DNA of 64,000 nt from Aphelenchoides besseyi (GCA_024699855.1 JAMPIQ010000002.1:248001-312000), one strand, 5' to 3'; shown: positions 10,372-21,891, counted from the first letter of the stretch. The notes: generated from the sequence alone by a model not told the origin. Program-made: numbers and translations.

Positions 10372-12373
10372 ATGGTGACCGAAATTCGAAGTCCGGTCGT
10401 TGAGAACGTGATTCTTCCGCGCGTGAAGTCGATTCAAAAGATTGCCATAACCAACGGAATCAACACGAGGTACTCGTCGTTTCATCTTCAAACGTTATCT
10501 TTTTAGGAAACTTTGCGGATTTTGTCTCATCCTTTCATTATGTGCATTCATTACCGCATTTATCAAAACCAGTGGATGTAAGTCACGTAGCTTTCAGGTG
10601 TTCAATGACTGGTTTCAGCCACGGTCACGTTGTATCGAATCAACCGCGACATTCCGCACTTTCGATTTCCGACTTTTGAAACAAAAACTTCGAATTCAAC
10701 GTCAGAAAACAAATCGGACAATTCGATCAAATCAATAACCGGTTGGTCGGGAGCTGAGATTGTGGATCCAAAACGAATCGCCGTGATCCAAAACATTACT
10801 CGTTTTCTGTCAACTGACACAGGCAAATGGGTTACGTTAACGTTCAATTCGTGTGGTGGTTTTGCGAATATGGTAATCGAGATTGAGGAAACTTTGTTAA
10901 TTGAAATTGCAGATTTGGCGTTTTGCTTCGATCTACGGGATTGGACGTAACACCAATCGTCGTCCTTTTATTGAACACGAACGAGTTTGCTGGAAATGGA
11001 CGATGCCCGAGTTCTATGCGTCGTTACCCGGTAATCTAAAGCAAACGATTATTGAGATCAACCTCAATTTCAGGTCTCTACAATGCAACAATCTACCAAG
11101 TGAGATCATTTGCTCGTAATTTTATTTCTCTTTAGCAACCAAGCCGATACATGACTAAACGTGTGACTTACGGAGTCAACTGCTGTCGTTACGATAATGT
11201 CAGTCGGTATGCTTTCACTCCGTTCTTTCATTCGTTGCGTATTTTAGGTTGAACAATTTTTACTCCCGATACAAATACGTTTATCTACGTGGTAATATAC
11301 TTCAAGTGAGTTACTAATCTTCGGTCTTTTTATTCATTATTTTCAGAGCTACAAATATTTTCACGACTTCAAATCGGAGATGCGTGAAATATTCGAGTTT
11401 TCACAACCGTTGAAAGACTACGTAAAACGCTACGTGAAAGCTCTCTACAGGTACATTGAAGCCCTTTAGAAGTCTAATTGTTCTTCAGAAACGACACGGC
11501 ACACAAACTGTGCATTCATACAAGGTGATAAGGACACCGAAGGGCAGTTGACTCTCGGGTTCTTTCCTGCGAATAAAGTGATCATTTTGATTACAGGTTG
11601 GGCGATTTCAAAAACCACTTTTTGTTGGAATCACGACTTGACTTTACAAATCCGGCGATTCGTTTTGTTGGTCGTGAATTGAAAGTAACTTTCTTTTGTT
11701 AACCAATTCGCAGTGAAATTTAGAAACGTTTCGGAAATCAGTTGATTTCGGCCGTTTTGATTGGACAGGACCGTGACTTTCTAAAGAAAATTTACATTCC
11801 ACACGAGGTATAGACCTCAAAGAAAGGGTTTAAATGAAAAGATTGCAGTCCTTCAAGACCAAATACACGATCGAGAACTTGAATCGTGCCGAAGAGATCT
11901 ATTTCGGTTCAGCACATTGTGATTCGCTTCTGTTGACGGCTAGTGGTTCAACGTTTGGATGGTGGATGGGATATCTGATGCCCGAGAATCAACAGGACCG
12001 CATCTTCTACAACATCCAAGCATCGAAAGATCTTAAATTTGGCAAAGACGTCTACGATTACGATTCGTTTCCGCCACAATGGAAACGTTTGACGTTGGTC
12101 GACAACTATACAGTGACTTATGAGCCTCGATGGCGTTATCAGATTGATGCTGATCGTACACGAGAACGTGAGGAGAAAGAAAAAGCCGATGCTGAAGTCG
12201 AAGCCCAGAAATTGGATGTCGAATTAGCTGAAGTCGAAGCGAAAGGTCAAGAGGAGAAAAGTGAACAAACGGAAGAGACTGAAAACGACCATCCAGAGGT
12301 CGAAATGAAACGCGAAGACAAAGAGTTTGGTCCCGAGTTAAAGCAACCAGAAGTTGAAGAAAATGATACCTAA
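10372..12373 (+). CDS. GT11-family alpha-1,2-fucosyltransferase-like protein
   Basis: Probable Golgi glycosyltransferase transferring fucose from GDP-fucose. Twelve exons join in frame: 10372-10469, 10507-10577, 10619-10872, 10913-11030, 11074-11099, 11136-11206, 11248-11305, 11347-11450, 11489-11524, 11597-11684, 11724-11807 and 11849-12373, giving 510 aa. Introns are 36-46 nt, one of 72. A short cytoplasmic N-terminus and one TM anchor (about 34-56) give type II topology. GT11 hallmarks are GGFANMIWRFASIYGIGRN near residue 135, HTRLGDF near 278 (the GDP-fucose-binding motif) and HCDSLLLTASGSTFGWWMGY in the last exon. The final 75 residues form an unusual Glu/Lys-rich tail absent from ordinary GT11 enzymes. 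A poly(A) signal AATAAA lies at 12439. Acceptor specificity cannot be predicted. Confidence 0.85.
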
Positions 12374-12627
12374 ATTTTAAGATACTTTTTGATCTTCAGT
12401 TCTATAGCACTCGGTGCTTTCAATCAATCGTTTTGTTTAATAAACGGGTTTCTATCTAATGGCAACTGTTGATGTAGATTTTATTCAAAAGTTCTTCGGT
12501 ACTCTCGAACTTGATGTATAAGTTTCAAGGCTACAATATTTGGAAGAGGAATTGTAGGTGGGTGTTTGAATTCAGTGGTTGCGTATTTAAAGCGGCGTTC
12601 TCAACCTTTAAAAATTTCAGTCGAAAA

Positions 12628-13304
12628 ATGTCCGATTTGAGCGAGTTGTTCAATTCGCAAATTGCCGAATGGAATCGACAAGTAGAAATCGTTAGACCGT
12701 TGCGTGTAATCAAAAAGTTTGCAATCTACTTCTTGTGTCCCGTTTCCAATTGTCTTCTTCTTTATCTTATTCTTCATTGTTCATCTGTGGTCAGCAGATC
12801 ATACAAAAGCATTCTGTTGTCATCAACTATCGTTGACATATGCTTAGCTCTGAGTAATCCATGGTTATTATCAGTAAGTATCGATTAACGACTTTTTAAT
12901 TGGCTTCAGAACGTTCGTTATGCGAACTCTTGGACCGTGAATTTTCTTGAGAGACCGGTTGCTTTGCTGCCGATTAGACTTCAATGCTCATCCGCGACTT
13001 TTATGACCAGTATACGATTGGCCGGAAGTACGATTCTTGTTGTCGAATTCTATTTTCGTCATTACATAATCAAACAGTTAAGTTCGCGTCATTTCATTGG
13101 ACTAACCAGCATTTTAGTCGCAAAGCCCTCAGTAATCTTCGTCTTCTCTTCATCATTCAAATAGCCATTGATCTAGCTTTGGAGATCATAGTTATTACAG
13201 CCGTCAATCACGACTTCTACTGCATCGATGGAAACTCGTACAAATTTTTGCAAACGATTCCGTTTAGCTCACCAAGGAAGGAGTTAAAATGGCTAATATT
13301 ATGA
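12628..13304 (+). CDS. Truncated nematode 7TM chemoreceptor-like protein
   Basis: N-terminal half of a serpentine receptor. Exons 12628-12873, 12910-13076 and 13118-13304 join in frame. They give about four TM segments, with the chemoreceptor pattern N-x-LLLYLILH....YKSILLSST in TM1-2 and IIKHRKALSNLR after TM3. The frame ends at a TGA after the TM4 region, and no further exon with TM5-7 could be found before 14057. The two other receptors in the window have seven segments, so this looks like a decayed or truncated gene, or one whose 3' exons were replaced. An AATTTCAG acceptor-like site sits 8 nt before the ATG and could be a trans-splice site. Confidence 0.6.
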
Positions 13305-14057
13305 TTAAAGATCGCGGTCCGATCTACGGCTACTCTTCGTGTTTGACTCAAGAAAAAATGCGCCAACACTATGGAAGCGGGATTAATTTTTTCTTGGGGA
13401 TCAAACTACTTGTCTTAATCAGGACCGGGAGAGCTGTTTTTATTTGGCCAAGACATCACGTTGGAGAGTATTCGAATGTCATCAGCAGAGATGTTGCGAA
13501 ATTTCCAGTATGTAGCGAAATTCACAAGCGGTACCAATTATCGTGTTGACGTGAAGTACGACCGTCAACGTTCAGAGTTCTCCATTTGAAACGAGAATAG
13601 AGCGGATAGTTAAGTCGATGTTAATCAACTATCTTCTGTTGATCACCTTCTTTGTGTTAACTTGAGATTTTCGTTTCTAAAACCTGCTTAACGCAGATTT
13701 TCAATTCGAGTTCGTCCTTGTTCTTTAAATGCATATTCTGTAAACTGCAAATGACGTTTATATTTAACCGTCTGTTTGATGAAATGATTGAAACGTTTTA
13801 TAAGTCGAAAATGCTTGTAATTCTAGAATAAGGCGATCAAACTACTTGTTTGAACAGATTGAAGGTACTTCAAGTTCTAGAATTGACAAAGTAGCCTAGT
13901 CGATATAAAAGATGAGCATCCGAAAGCGTATTTGCGGTTAGATTACAGACACTCAGCTTCTATCTTCATGATCTGTTGTTCACAAAAACGGCCGTTTGTA
14001 AGTTTATATGGTTAGAGATGATGAGATCCTTAAGCACAAAGCTTATAAACAGAAGAA
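13305..14057. other. Unassigned region between two receptor genes
   Basis: Three frames are open over 13410-13590 but none could be assigned. One (about 13420-13588, starting after an AATCAG) reads like a protein C-terminus (LFLFGQDITLES, NYRVDVKYDRQRSEF) and may be the last exon of a broken gene. The rest, to 14057, is AT-rich with no motif. Confidence 0.35.
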
Positions 14058-15278
14058 CTATGTGAATCTTGAGGTTGAAAATATTGTGACGGCTGACGGA
14101 CTTGTTGCATGCAAACGGAAACATCGCAAGAAAATGTGTGAGAGCTCTCGTCGATACGGAGCCACGATCAATAAACTGCAAATGCAGTTTAGTGCTACTG
14201 ACCATTTGATCATTTGAACTGCCCATTCGAGGGCGTATGACGGTATTTTAGCAAATGCAAAGATACTAATTAGCCAAATTGGAAGAAGAATCGAAATAAA
14301 AGGAACCATCGCCTCAACCACGAGTATCTTATTAAAAACTTTTTGGGCGTTTTTGGCGTTCTTGTTCATTGCCGACCATTCGCGTCTGAGCAATCGAACC
14401 GATGCGAGAGAAATGCAGAGGGTCAACGCAAAAGCAAAGTAGCAAACGAATCTTCTATACATATATCCAATCATCGCATATTGATTCTCCTGAAGCGAAT
14501 TCATAAACGATCGTTGGGCTCGTGAAATTACCTTGAAGTTGAGAACAACGAGATTTTTTGGCAACGGTGTTTCCGGCGGCCAACTTTGAATGATTTCAAG
14601 GGTTATCTTTTGAGTATCGTATCCGCTAATACTTGAAAAAATCAGACTCAAAACGAGAGGAATAGTCGCTATAGTAACATATATTAGAAGCTGTCGAGTG
14701 CTTGGAGCCACTTTGCTACAAAAATATGGTAAAACTGAGCGTCTTGACTTACTGTTTTACATGCTGATGTCTATAAAATGCAATTATTGGTAATGCAAGA
14801 CTTTGCATCTGTGGAAGAAGTGTATACAAGTATTGAAATAAATATTGTCCTTTCCGATCAAGTAGATACGCAGGTCCATCGTACACGGTGATACCATAAG
14901 AGGTCGTTCCTTTGTATCGCTAAAACACACTTGTAAATAAGAACAAATTGAACACGTACCGATTGACCACAGAAGTAGCATATGCAACAACATGCGTTCA
15001 CAATCAAACAAAAGATGAGAAGTTTGCTGTAGGCTCGAAATGACCTCGGCGTTTTGAATCTGAAATGTGCTTAGAAGTTATAGTAAACTGGTCAATAACA
15101 AACGTGTAACTCACCTTATCATGTAGAAATATAAACAAATAGAAATTGATCCAACACCAAAAGAAACAAAGTTGTTTATACGATAGAATATTCCGGGGAG
15201 AGTTTGATCGAAGCTTTGATTGGTTACGTTCGCATAGAAGTATCGGTCGAACTCAAAAGAGTTATTAAGAGAACTCAT
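14058..15278 (-). CDS. Nematode 7TM chemoreceptor (serpentine GPCR)
   Basis: Predicted plasma-membrane G-protein-coupled receptor of the nematode chemoreceptor superfamily, normally in sensory neurons. Four exons, complement(15115-15278), (14960-15059), (14753-14919) and (14058-14715), join in frame to 362 aa, with introns of 37-55 nt. The ATG at 15278 is the first Met of the exon. The N-terminus carries N-glycosylation sites (NNSF, NVTN, NQSF). TM1 (VSFGVGSISICLYFYMI) is followed by the typical K/R-x-YSKLL turn, TM3 ends LALPIIAFYRHQHVK, TM5 follows a loop with WPPETPLP, and TM6-7 run from VFNKILVVEAMVPF to CSLLIVAPYRREL. The subfamily (Str, Srd, Srx or similar) cannot be settled by eye. Confidence 0.85.
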
Positions 15279-15738
15279 GACAACCGACTTATTATCAAAA
15301 ATAAGCTCAGACACGAAAGAAGTAAAAAGTGGTTAGTTGAGTTCGTAGTCGAGTTTTAGTTGTTTAAATTTTGTTTGTACTTTCGTTTAATAGTCCGAAT
15401 TCCAAAGACATTGAATGTTGTTGGAAACGTCATTTATCCTTGGAAGCTTGTTCTTGATGTTGGAAACTGATGAACTACAAGGGCGGTCAAGATTAACGAG
15501 TGAACTGAAGAACCGGCAGCGATCAAATGAAGACATTGAAGATGCACCGGAGAGACAAAAACAGAAAGCAGCTGAACAGAATGAGAAAAACCGAGACAAC
15601 TGACGAGTCCAACGATCTTGATCGAGAAATCCAATTGTGAGGATGCAAATTGATCAGGAATTAGCATTGGAATCACTAATTATTCAAAATTTCTGAGGAA
15701 AGTAGCGATTCTCGTTTCGTATCAAACTATCAATAGTA
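15279..15738. other. Short intergenic stretch
   Basis: A 62-codon frame at 15415-15603 (+), rich in Gln/Glu/Lys, has no recognised domain and no supporting exon. Nothing else is seen before the transposon starting at 15739. Confidence 0.35.
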
Positions 15739-16486
15739 CAGGGTGGGCAAAAATGAATGACCTTGTCGAAATCTCGAATAATGTTCTTATTTTTGATTTT
15801 TTTCTAGACAAACTATATATTTTTTGAAGCCTTACAATCCCCAAATTTTGATGATACCAAATTTGGAATTTCGAAAATTTCGATTTTTTGACCTAAGGGT
15901 CCCCTCTTTGCTTGTGAACCACCGAGTTGGAAAAGTGGTCAAAATTGCGATGTTTTTCGTCTTTTCGCTTCATTTCTTCGTTATTCTGTTTGAAAATGGT
16001 TTACTCCAATCAAGAGAAAGCTCGTTATGTAAGGATGTTCATCGAAACCAAATACGATTACGCGAAATTTGGCACAAGAATTGGTCGAGAAGTCGCTAAG
16101 GGACAAGTGGCTGTTCCCAGCTTAAAGACTGTAAAGAGATGGGACGAGAGTTTTCGATCAACGGGCAGTGTGAATAGAATGCGAGAGCGAATCGCCGCAA
16201 ACTTTTCTCGACGATTGGATATCTGCATCAACAGAGAAGGTGGTCAAGTCGAAGTTCGTTAAATTGTTGATTTTTTTGTTAGTCAAGTTTTTTTCCAACT
16301 CGGTGGTTCACAAGCAAAGAGGGGACCCTTAGGTCAAAAAATCGAAATTTTCGAAATTCCAAATTTGGTATCATCAGAATTTGGGGATTGTAAGGCTTCA
16401 AAAAATATATAGTTTGTCTAGAAAAAAATCAAAGATAAACGAGATATTCGAGATTTCGACAAGGTCATTCATTTTTGCCCACCCTG
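15739..16486 (+). mobile_element. Deletion derivative of an IS630/Tc1-mariner-type transposon
   Basis: A 748-bp element flanked by TA (15737-15738, 16487-16488). It has very long inverted repeats, about 200 bp (15739 to about 15940 against about 16280 to 16486), starting CAGGGTGGGCAAAAATGAAT. It keeps only the ends of a transposase gene, so it is a MITE-like, non-autonomous copy. A related element lies at 26290-27130. Confidence 0.85.
15996..16262 (+). pseudogene. Transposase remnant: HTH head joined to C-terminal tail
   Basis: An 88-aa open frame. The first 60 residues (YSNQEKARYVRMFIETKYDY, LKTVKRWDESFRSTGSVNR) match the helix-turn-helix head (DUF4817-like) of IS630-type transposases. They are fused directly to the usual C-terminus of these proteins (RERIAANFSRRL...NREGGQVEV). 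The entire DDE catalytic core between them has been deleted in frame, with no stop left. The product could still bind the inverted repeats. Confidence 0.7.
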
Positions 16487-16488
16487 TA

Positions 16489-17475
16489 TATGTAGAAGCC
16501 CTGATGCTCGATGCATTATTCATTTGGCCAACTTTTAGAATCACTGAGCTTCCAATCATTCCATTCTTAGTGTCCTTCGGTTTTCAAAAGTTTTGGGTTA
16601 ACATCTAAACTTATAATTCTTCGACAAAGGAATGTGAACACTTTTATGTTTGAAATCACTCTTAATATCACTTTTTCGTCTTTTCGAGAACTTCCATTGA
16701 CTACAACTTGCGGACCAGTGATTCTAGAAGCTTGTAATTAACAGAACAACAACCACTACTGAACTCTAAACCCCGTGAATATCAGCGGAATGCAACCAGC
16801 CAATGAGCTAAAATACACTACACCCCCCATTCCCTTGTATGACACGTCCATCACACAAATCGGTGTATCTCGGAGATTCTGGCATCGACTAGTGATTATA
16901 TTAGATTGATAGAAATCCCAAAGGACTGACTATTTAACAAACCTAAACTCATAGTCATCAGATAATTGACAGAGAAATGAGAGCACTTTAAAGCCGAAGA
17001 ATTTGTCAAAAATCGTCAGTGCTAGCAAGTTGGTAGTTGAACTACAGAACGCAGTCAATTTGTTCAGTTCCATTTACTAAATGCCTTCAACATGTTAAAT
17101 TTTGTTCTGAATTGACTAAGCTTTATTATCATTTAATACTAACAATAAAGCTATTCTTATACAAGCGATCCACTAAGTTAAAAGAAGAAGTGACGTTATC
17201 TAGACGTCTTGATTTAAATAACAAATCCCATGTCATCATTCAACCTCAGCTTAAAGTCGAAAATAGATTCAGATCGACAGAATTCAAAAGACGACGGACA
17301 TTAGCACATTGATTCGGTGATAAGAACGCTCGCTCGCTAAGCCTTCATTTGATTCTCGTGATTGTTCGTGATCTACGGCCGCACCTTAGAACAAAGATAA
17401 CAGAAAGAACGGAATGATTCACCTTTCGCTTTAAATCGTTCGAGAATCTTTCTGTTTTGTTCATTTTCCTCAAAA
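16489..17475. other. Intergenic region before LRR gene
   Basis: Nearly 1 kb. The longest frame is 91 codons (17037-17312, +) and has no recognised features. The sequence directly upstream of 17476 should hold the LRR gene promoter; none is obvious. Confidence 0.4.
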
Positions 17476-19466
17476 ATGAATTGGAAATACACGTTGCTCT
17501 TTGGAGTTTTTGTTGTTCAAACGATTCACGGATACGAAAGCAAGGTTCTCAACCTTTGTAGGGGTAAGTTTTAAAGTGTCTAGTAACTTCAATTTCTACG
17601 CTTTCAGAATACTGTTTTTGCAATTGGAATCTGGACAAACTGAGTTGTTCCGATCTTGGTATCAACCTAACTATCGACCGTAATGTGAGAATAGGAGTCG
17701 ATTTCAATGTCAAAACTGTCGATTTGTCTTACAATCCGACGCCCCAATTCAACGGCGAACGTCTTTTCAGTCATCGAGAAAAAACGATAATTACCAAATT
17801 GGATCTGAGTCGAATGAAAATGAACGAGTTCACTCCCGGCTCATTCAATGATTTCATCGGTTTGAAGACTCTAAATCTCAGTGGCAACCAACTGACCAAC
17901 TACTTGGGCTACACCCCAGAGAATAAACAGTAAGTTCGAGCAACGAAGCGGTTCAACAGATTGTTTGCAGAAATCAGTGGTTGACAGAAGGACGAACACT
18001 CGCACTCGAGACCTTGGATTTGTCTTACAATAATTTCAAGAAGTTTCCAAAAGAACTGTCAACTTACTTCCCGAATCTGCGCAAATTGGATCTGAGTCAC
18101 AATCGTGGGCTTCGATTGGTTGATCTTGATCCTATGTTCTACACATTTAATCAACTGGAAGAGTTGAGATTGGACAACTGTGATCTTACGACTATTGATG
18201 GACCTTTCTTCGAACTCGTCAAGTGAGTCAAATCTTAAACTTTATCAACAACCTTTTCTTAGAAATGTTCGTGTCTTGTCCTTGACCAATAATCCTATTC
18301 AATTTTTTCCTGAAGCGTTAAAGCATTTGGAACGATTGGAAGTTCTCGATTTGAGTAAAACAGAAATTCGATGGCTTAAAACGTTCGCTTTCGACAAGAA
18401 TCACAATTTACAGAAGCTTGTGATGCAAAACTCTGCTCTTGAAGAAGTCAAATATTGCGCGTTTTGCGGTGGTTTAAAATTGACGGTAAGATCAAACGAC
18501 AACAAATAAGTGATCTTGTTTTTAGGAGATCGACTTTAAAGGCTCATATCGATTGAGTAAAATCGACTCATTTGATCTTTCGTTTGCAAGACTTTGGGAT
18601 CTTCGAAATTGTAATCTGTCAACACTCACAGAACAATATAAGCCGAGTTACAATTATGTTGTCAAATTGGGTGGCAATCCATGGTATTGCGACTACAGAC
18701 TTAACTGGACAGTTCGTCTTTCATACGAGTGTGTGTCGGATGCATAGTAAGAACAGTCGAGTTATTTCTGGTAATATTTTGCTTTAGTTGTGTTAATCCA
18801 TACGATCTACGTGGAAGAACAGTTCAACAAGCAATGCAACAGTTTTTACAAAACAGATATGAAACAACAACTTCTTATGCACATTGGAACTGGAGATATC
18901 CTTATCGAGCTTCTTCTCGCGTTTACAATTGGAATAATCAATACGATGATCGGCCCTTTTGGGAGGTCGATAGTCGGGCGGTGGAACAGTGGTGGAGCAA
19001 GGAAGCGAGCCCGTTCATTCAACGTCTTATGCGAGAACCACTTACGTTCTTTGTTGTCGGAGCAATTTCATCGGCAGTTTTATTGCTGCTTTTTTGGTGT
19101 GGCTGTCAACTTTGTTGCTGTGGACTGTCTTGTTTGTTTGGACGAGTGAAACGCAAATTTAAATCTCTTGATTGCGAGCCAAATGCTTTCAACTACAACG
19201 ACGATAAAGAGCCTTTAATTGGTGGTGTTCTTCGGACACCAATAGACCGTGCTCGTCAACTGCAAAAATTCCTGGCAACACGTGGAGCGAACCTTTGGAA
19301 CTTTGATTCCTCTACAATGCGTCAACACATCAACGATGTTTTGAACGACGAAGACACTGAAACGGTCGCGAGTGTTATTTCAACAGAGACAACGCCAATC
19401 GACGAGATGGAACAATGTCGATGGACTAGCGATCGTCCATGTGCTGTTACTTATGAAAAGAAGTGA
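17476..19466 (+). CDS. Single-pass membrane leucine-rich-repeat protein
   Basis: Likely a cell-surface receptor or adhesion protein. Six exons, 17476-17563, 17608-17929, 17971-18222, 18263-18485, 18526-18746 and 18788-19466, join in frame to 594 aa; introns are 40-44 nt. An N-terminal signal peptide (YTLLFGVFVVQTIHG) is followed by a Cys-rich LRR cap (YCFCNWNLDKLSC). LRR units follow with LxxLxLSxNxL spacing (TVDLSYNP, TLNLSGNQL, TLDLSYNNF, KLDLSHNR, VLSLTNNPI, VLDLSKTEI), closed by a C-terminal cap (NPWYCDYRLNW ... CVSDAYCVNP). After a Trp/Tyr-rich stalk comes one TM helix (LTFFVVGAISSAVLLLLFW, about 452-475) followed by CGCQLCCCG, a likely palmitoylation cluster. The cytoplasmic tail of about 110 residues has no catalytic domain. 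AATAAA lies at 19558. Confidence 0.85.
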
Positions 19467-19963
19467 CCATTTACAGTTGTATTATCATCGTTTATTGTCA
19501 GTATTACAGCTATCTCTTAAACTTTTTCGAATCCACTTGTAGCCAAACTGCAACGACAATAAAAACAATTGAGAACATCTGAAAGCAAAGTTGTAGACAA
19601 AAGTGATTGAATAGAACTCACGGTTATGACCGCCTATCGATCCATTCGCAAAAACTTTCCCATCGTGAGACCGTAATCTGAGCCCACGGTGTTTAAAGCT
19701 CAAAAACAAAAGCTTTTGCTGCGTGATAGATTCGCTTTTGAAGACGCATTCGAGTTGATGAACAAATAGGAAATTTGGGATCGTTTTCCAAACTCATTGG
19801 TGAACTAAAATTCGTTGTAATATCCGATTAAGTGTCAATAAACTACTGTAAATTCCAACCAGCAATTTCTGCACTTTTAGGGTAATTTAGGAACCAAACG
19901 ATCTTGCGGGGCAGCAAATCACGTAGACGACAATTAACGCGGAATTGATCATCCGTTTTGGAG
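19467..19963. other. Intergenic; possible tiny secreted peptide on minus strand
   Basis: On the minus strand an ATG directly after a CTTTCAG acceptor (near 19580) opens a 22-codon frame, MFSIVFIVVAVWLQVDSKK, that looks like a signal peptide. An exon-like frame lies upstream up to 19709. Too short to call. The rest shows nothing. Confidence 0.3.
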
Positions 19964-20340
19964 ATGGTCGAAAAGGGAATTGGTTTTGGGATCGATTGTG
20001 GCGGTACGTTCACTAATGTTTTTGTTATCTATCCGGAGGACAACAAGACCAAGACATTTAAACTTTTGTCCGAAGATCGAAACTACAAAGATGCACCCAC
20101 AGAAACAATTCGTCGAATCTTGAACGAGTATATGGGCAAAGATATTAAACGCGATGAAAAGATTCCAACAGGTAAACTTTGGTGTGTTTGTTATAAATTT
20201 ATGGATGTTTAGAGAACATTTCGTTTATTCGAATGGGAATGACTTTTGTAACAAACGTACTTTTGGAACGAAAAGGCGAACGAACTGCGTTGCTGATCAC
20301 ATGGGATTCAAAGTCAGTGAGATTGGCATGAAATGAATCA
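19964..20340 (+). pseudogene. 5-oxoprolinase (OPLAH) N-terminal fragment
   Basis: 5-oxoprolinase hydrolyses 5-oxoproline to glutamate with ATP in the glutathione cycle; the full protein is about 1,290 aa. Here only the start remains. Exon 19964-20171 encodes FGIDCGGTFTNVFV (the phosphate-binding hydantoinase A motif), FKLLSED and DAPTETIRRIL. After a 41-nt intron, exon 2 from 20213 encodes IRMGMTFVTNVLLERKGERT, an excellent match to the family. Around 20310 the frame is lost: GFK...SEIG appears in another frame and a stop follows. No further oxoprolinase sequence was found downstream; Ty3/gypsy sequence begins within about 550 bp. A truncated duplicate or pseudogene is most likely. Confidence 0.8.
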
Positions 20341-20889
20341 AGTTTTTAAAGTCCAATTCGTCGAGAGCGTCGCCAACAACAGCAACAAGAAACTGGGCGT
20401 CGTATTGGATTGAGCGCTCTGTGCGAGCGAACGATCAACCAACAGGATCAACGTAAACTGTGTGATTCTTTCCACCCCTTTCCTCGTTGTTCTAAAATAA
20501 AATGCTAATCACATTCGTGTTGTGTCCGTGTTTTGCGGTCACACGAAAGAACGAACGCGTGAATGAATTGATGTGTAGAAAGTCGTCGGATGGAGTGCAG
20601 GCAGAAAGACGGTGGGTTGATACGGTAGCCAATGCGGAATGCCAAAAGCCGTTCCTTCCGCTCGAGTGATCGGCATCAACATTCCGCCTGCCTACCCGCA
20701 TTTTGTTAGCGCAAAATAGCGATTATTTCTTCAATTCCGATCGGGATTTCGATTTGTTTCTTTGAACAATGCACGGTTGAGCGAGATTTAATTCTGCTTT
20801 TTTCCGCTTTCATCGTTCCATTCATTTCGTCGACATTTAATTAATTCCGGTTTCGATTTTAAGTCTCGCTTCTTTGATTCGGTGGACCA
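20341..20889. other. Possible 5' flank or LTR of the Ty3/gypsy relic
   Basis: Non-coding stretch with AAAATAAAATG near 20500, then a GC-richer part. It lies directly upstream of the gag-like frame and could contain a decayed LTR, but no matching second copy exists in the window, so this is a guess. Confidence 0.3.
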
Positions 20890-21009
20890 ACATGACCGAA
20901 GCCTCCGCTTCGACAAGTTCCGTTGATTTGCCGCTCAATCAAGTCTACAGCGATGACGTCCTTCTTCGTTTTCTCGGCGGTCCCGCTATTCAATCAACGG
21001 GAGGGGTAA

Positions 21010-21891
21010 TGTGCACTTTACCGCCCCCACTCCGTTTGGGCCGTAAGTACCACCATTCGACGCGTCTCATCGAGTTGATTCGAAATGACTATAACACCAC
21101 CCCCGGGAGACTTCACCCCAGCGAGTTATAGCCACCGGTAGGTTTAGTGATCCAAAATCTCAAAATCGGCTACTATGGGCCCTACGGGTCTAAAAGTGGC
21201 ACTAATCAACGCGTCTCTGCGAGCTAAACTCAACAAGTACCCACTTGATCAGACAAAATTTATTTCCCGCCGAGTTACAGCCGTTTTTGTGTTCGACCGG
21301 CCCTACGGGCCGGAACTCGTTGTTACCCCCCTGCGCGTGCGCGTTTATTTAAAATATGTACACAGCGTCGTTTTTTGTCGCCACGGCGTTTTTTCGCCAC
21401 TTGTCGTCGTTTTTCGTTTATGACGATGCGTTGGAAGAATTGGATTCTGATGCTTAAGCTTCATATTGTAACTAAGAGGGGTTAGGTCTTTTGTATGACT
21501 ACGCGCAGGGGGGTGGTGGCGGTGAAATTGTCGATTTTGTTGTTTAAAAATGCTGGAATGTGAATAAAAGCAGCTTTTGGTACGTAAAGAACATGAAGAA
21601 CTGAAAAAACACAAAAACGGCTGTAACTCGGCGGGAAATAAATTTTGTCTGATCGAGTGGGTACTTGTTGAGTTTAGCTCGCAGAGACGCGTTGATTAGT
21701 GCCACTTTTAGACCCGTAGGGCCCATAGTAGCCGATTTTGAGATTTTGGATCACTAAACCTACTGGTGGCTATAACTCGCTGGGGTGAAGTCTCCCGGGG
21801 GTGGTGTTATAGTCATTTCGAATCAACTCGATGAGGCGCGTCGAATGGTGGTACTTACGGCCCAAACGGAGTGAGGGCGGTAAAGTGCACA
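21010..21891. mobile_element. Foldback/MITE-like element with 283-bp inverted arms
   Basis: Left arm 21010-21292 and right arm about 21609-21891 are inverted copies differing at only a handful of positions, separated by a 315-bp spacer. The ends read TGTGCACTTTACCGCC and its complement. Each arm translates to the same short peptides, but this is a by-product of the repeat; no transposase is encoded. No clear target-site duplication could be found. It interrupts the gag-like frame of the Ty3/gypsy relic. Confidence 0.8.

Noticed and set aside
16800..17480. Search for tRNA, 5S rRNA or spliced-leader RNA genes
   Set aside because: No cloverleaf, internal promoter pair or Sm-site arrangement could be supported here or elsewhere in the window.
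21175..21726. Two identical 40-residue translations on opposite strands
   Set aside because: They come from the two arms of the foldback repeat; not a gene.
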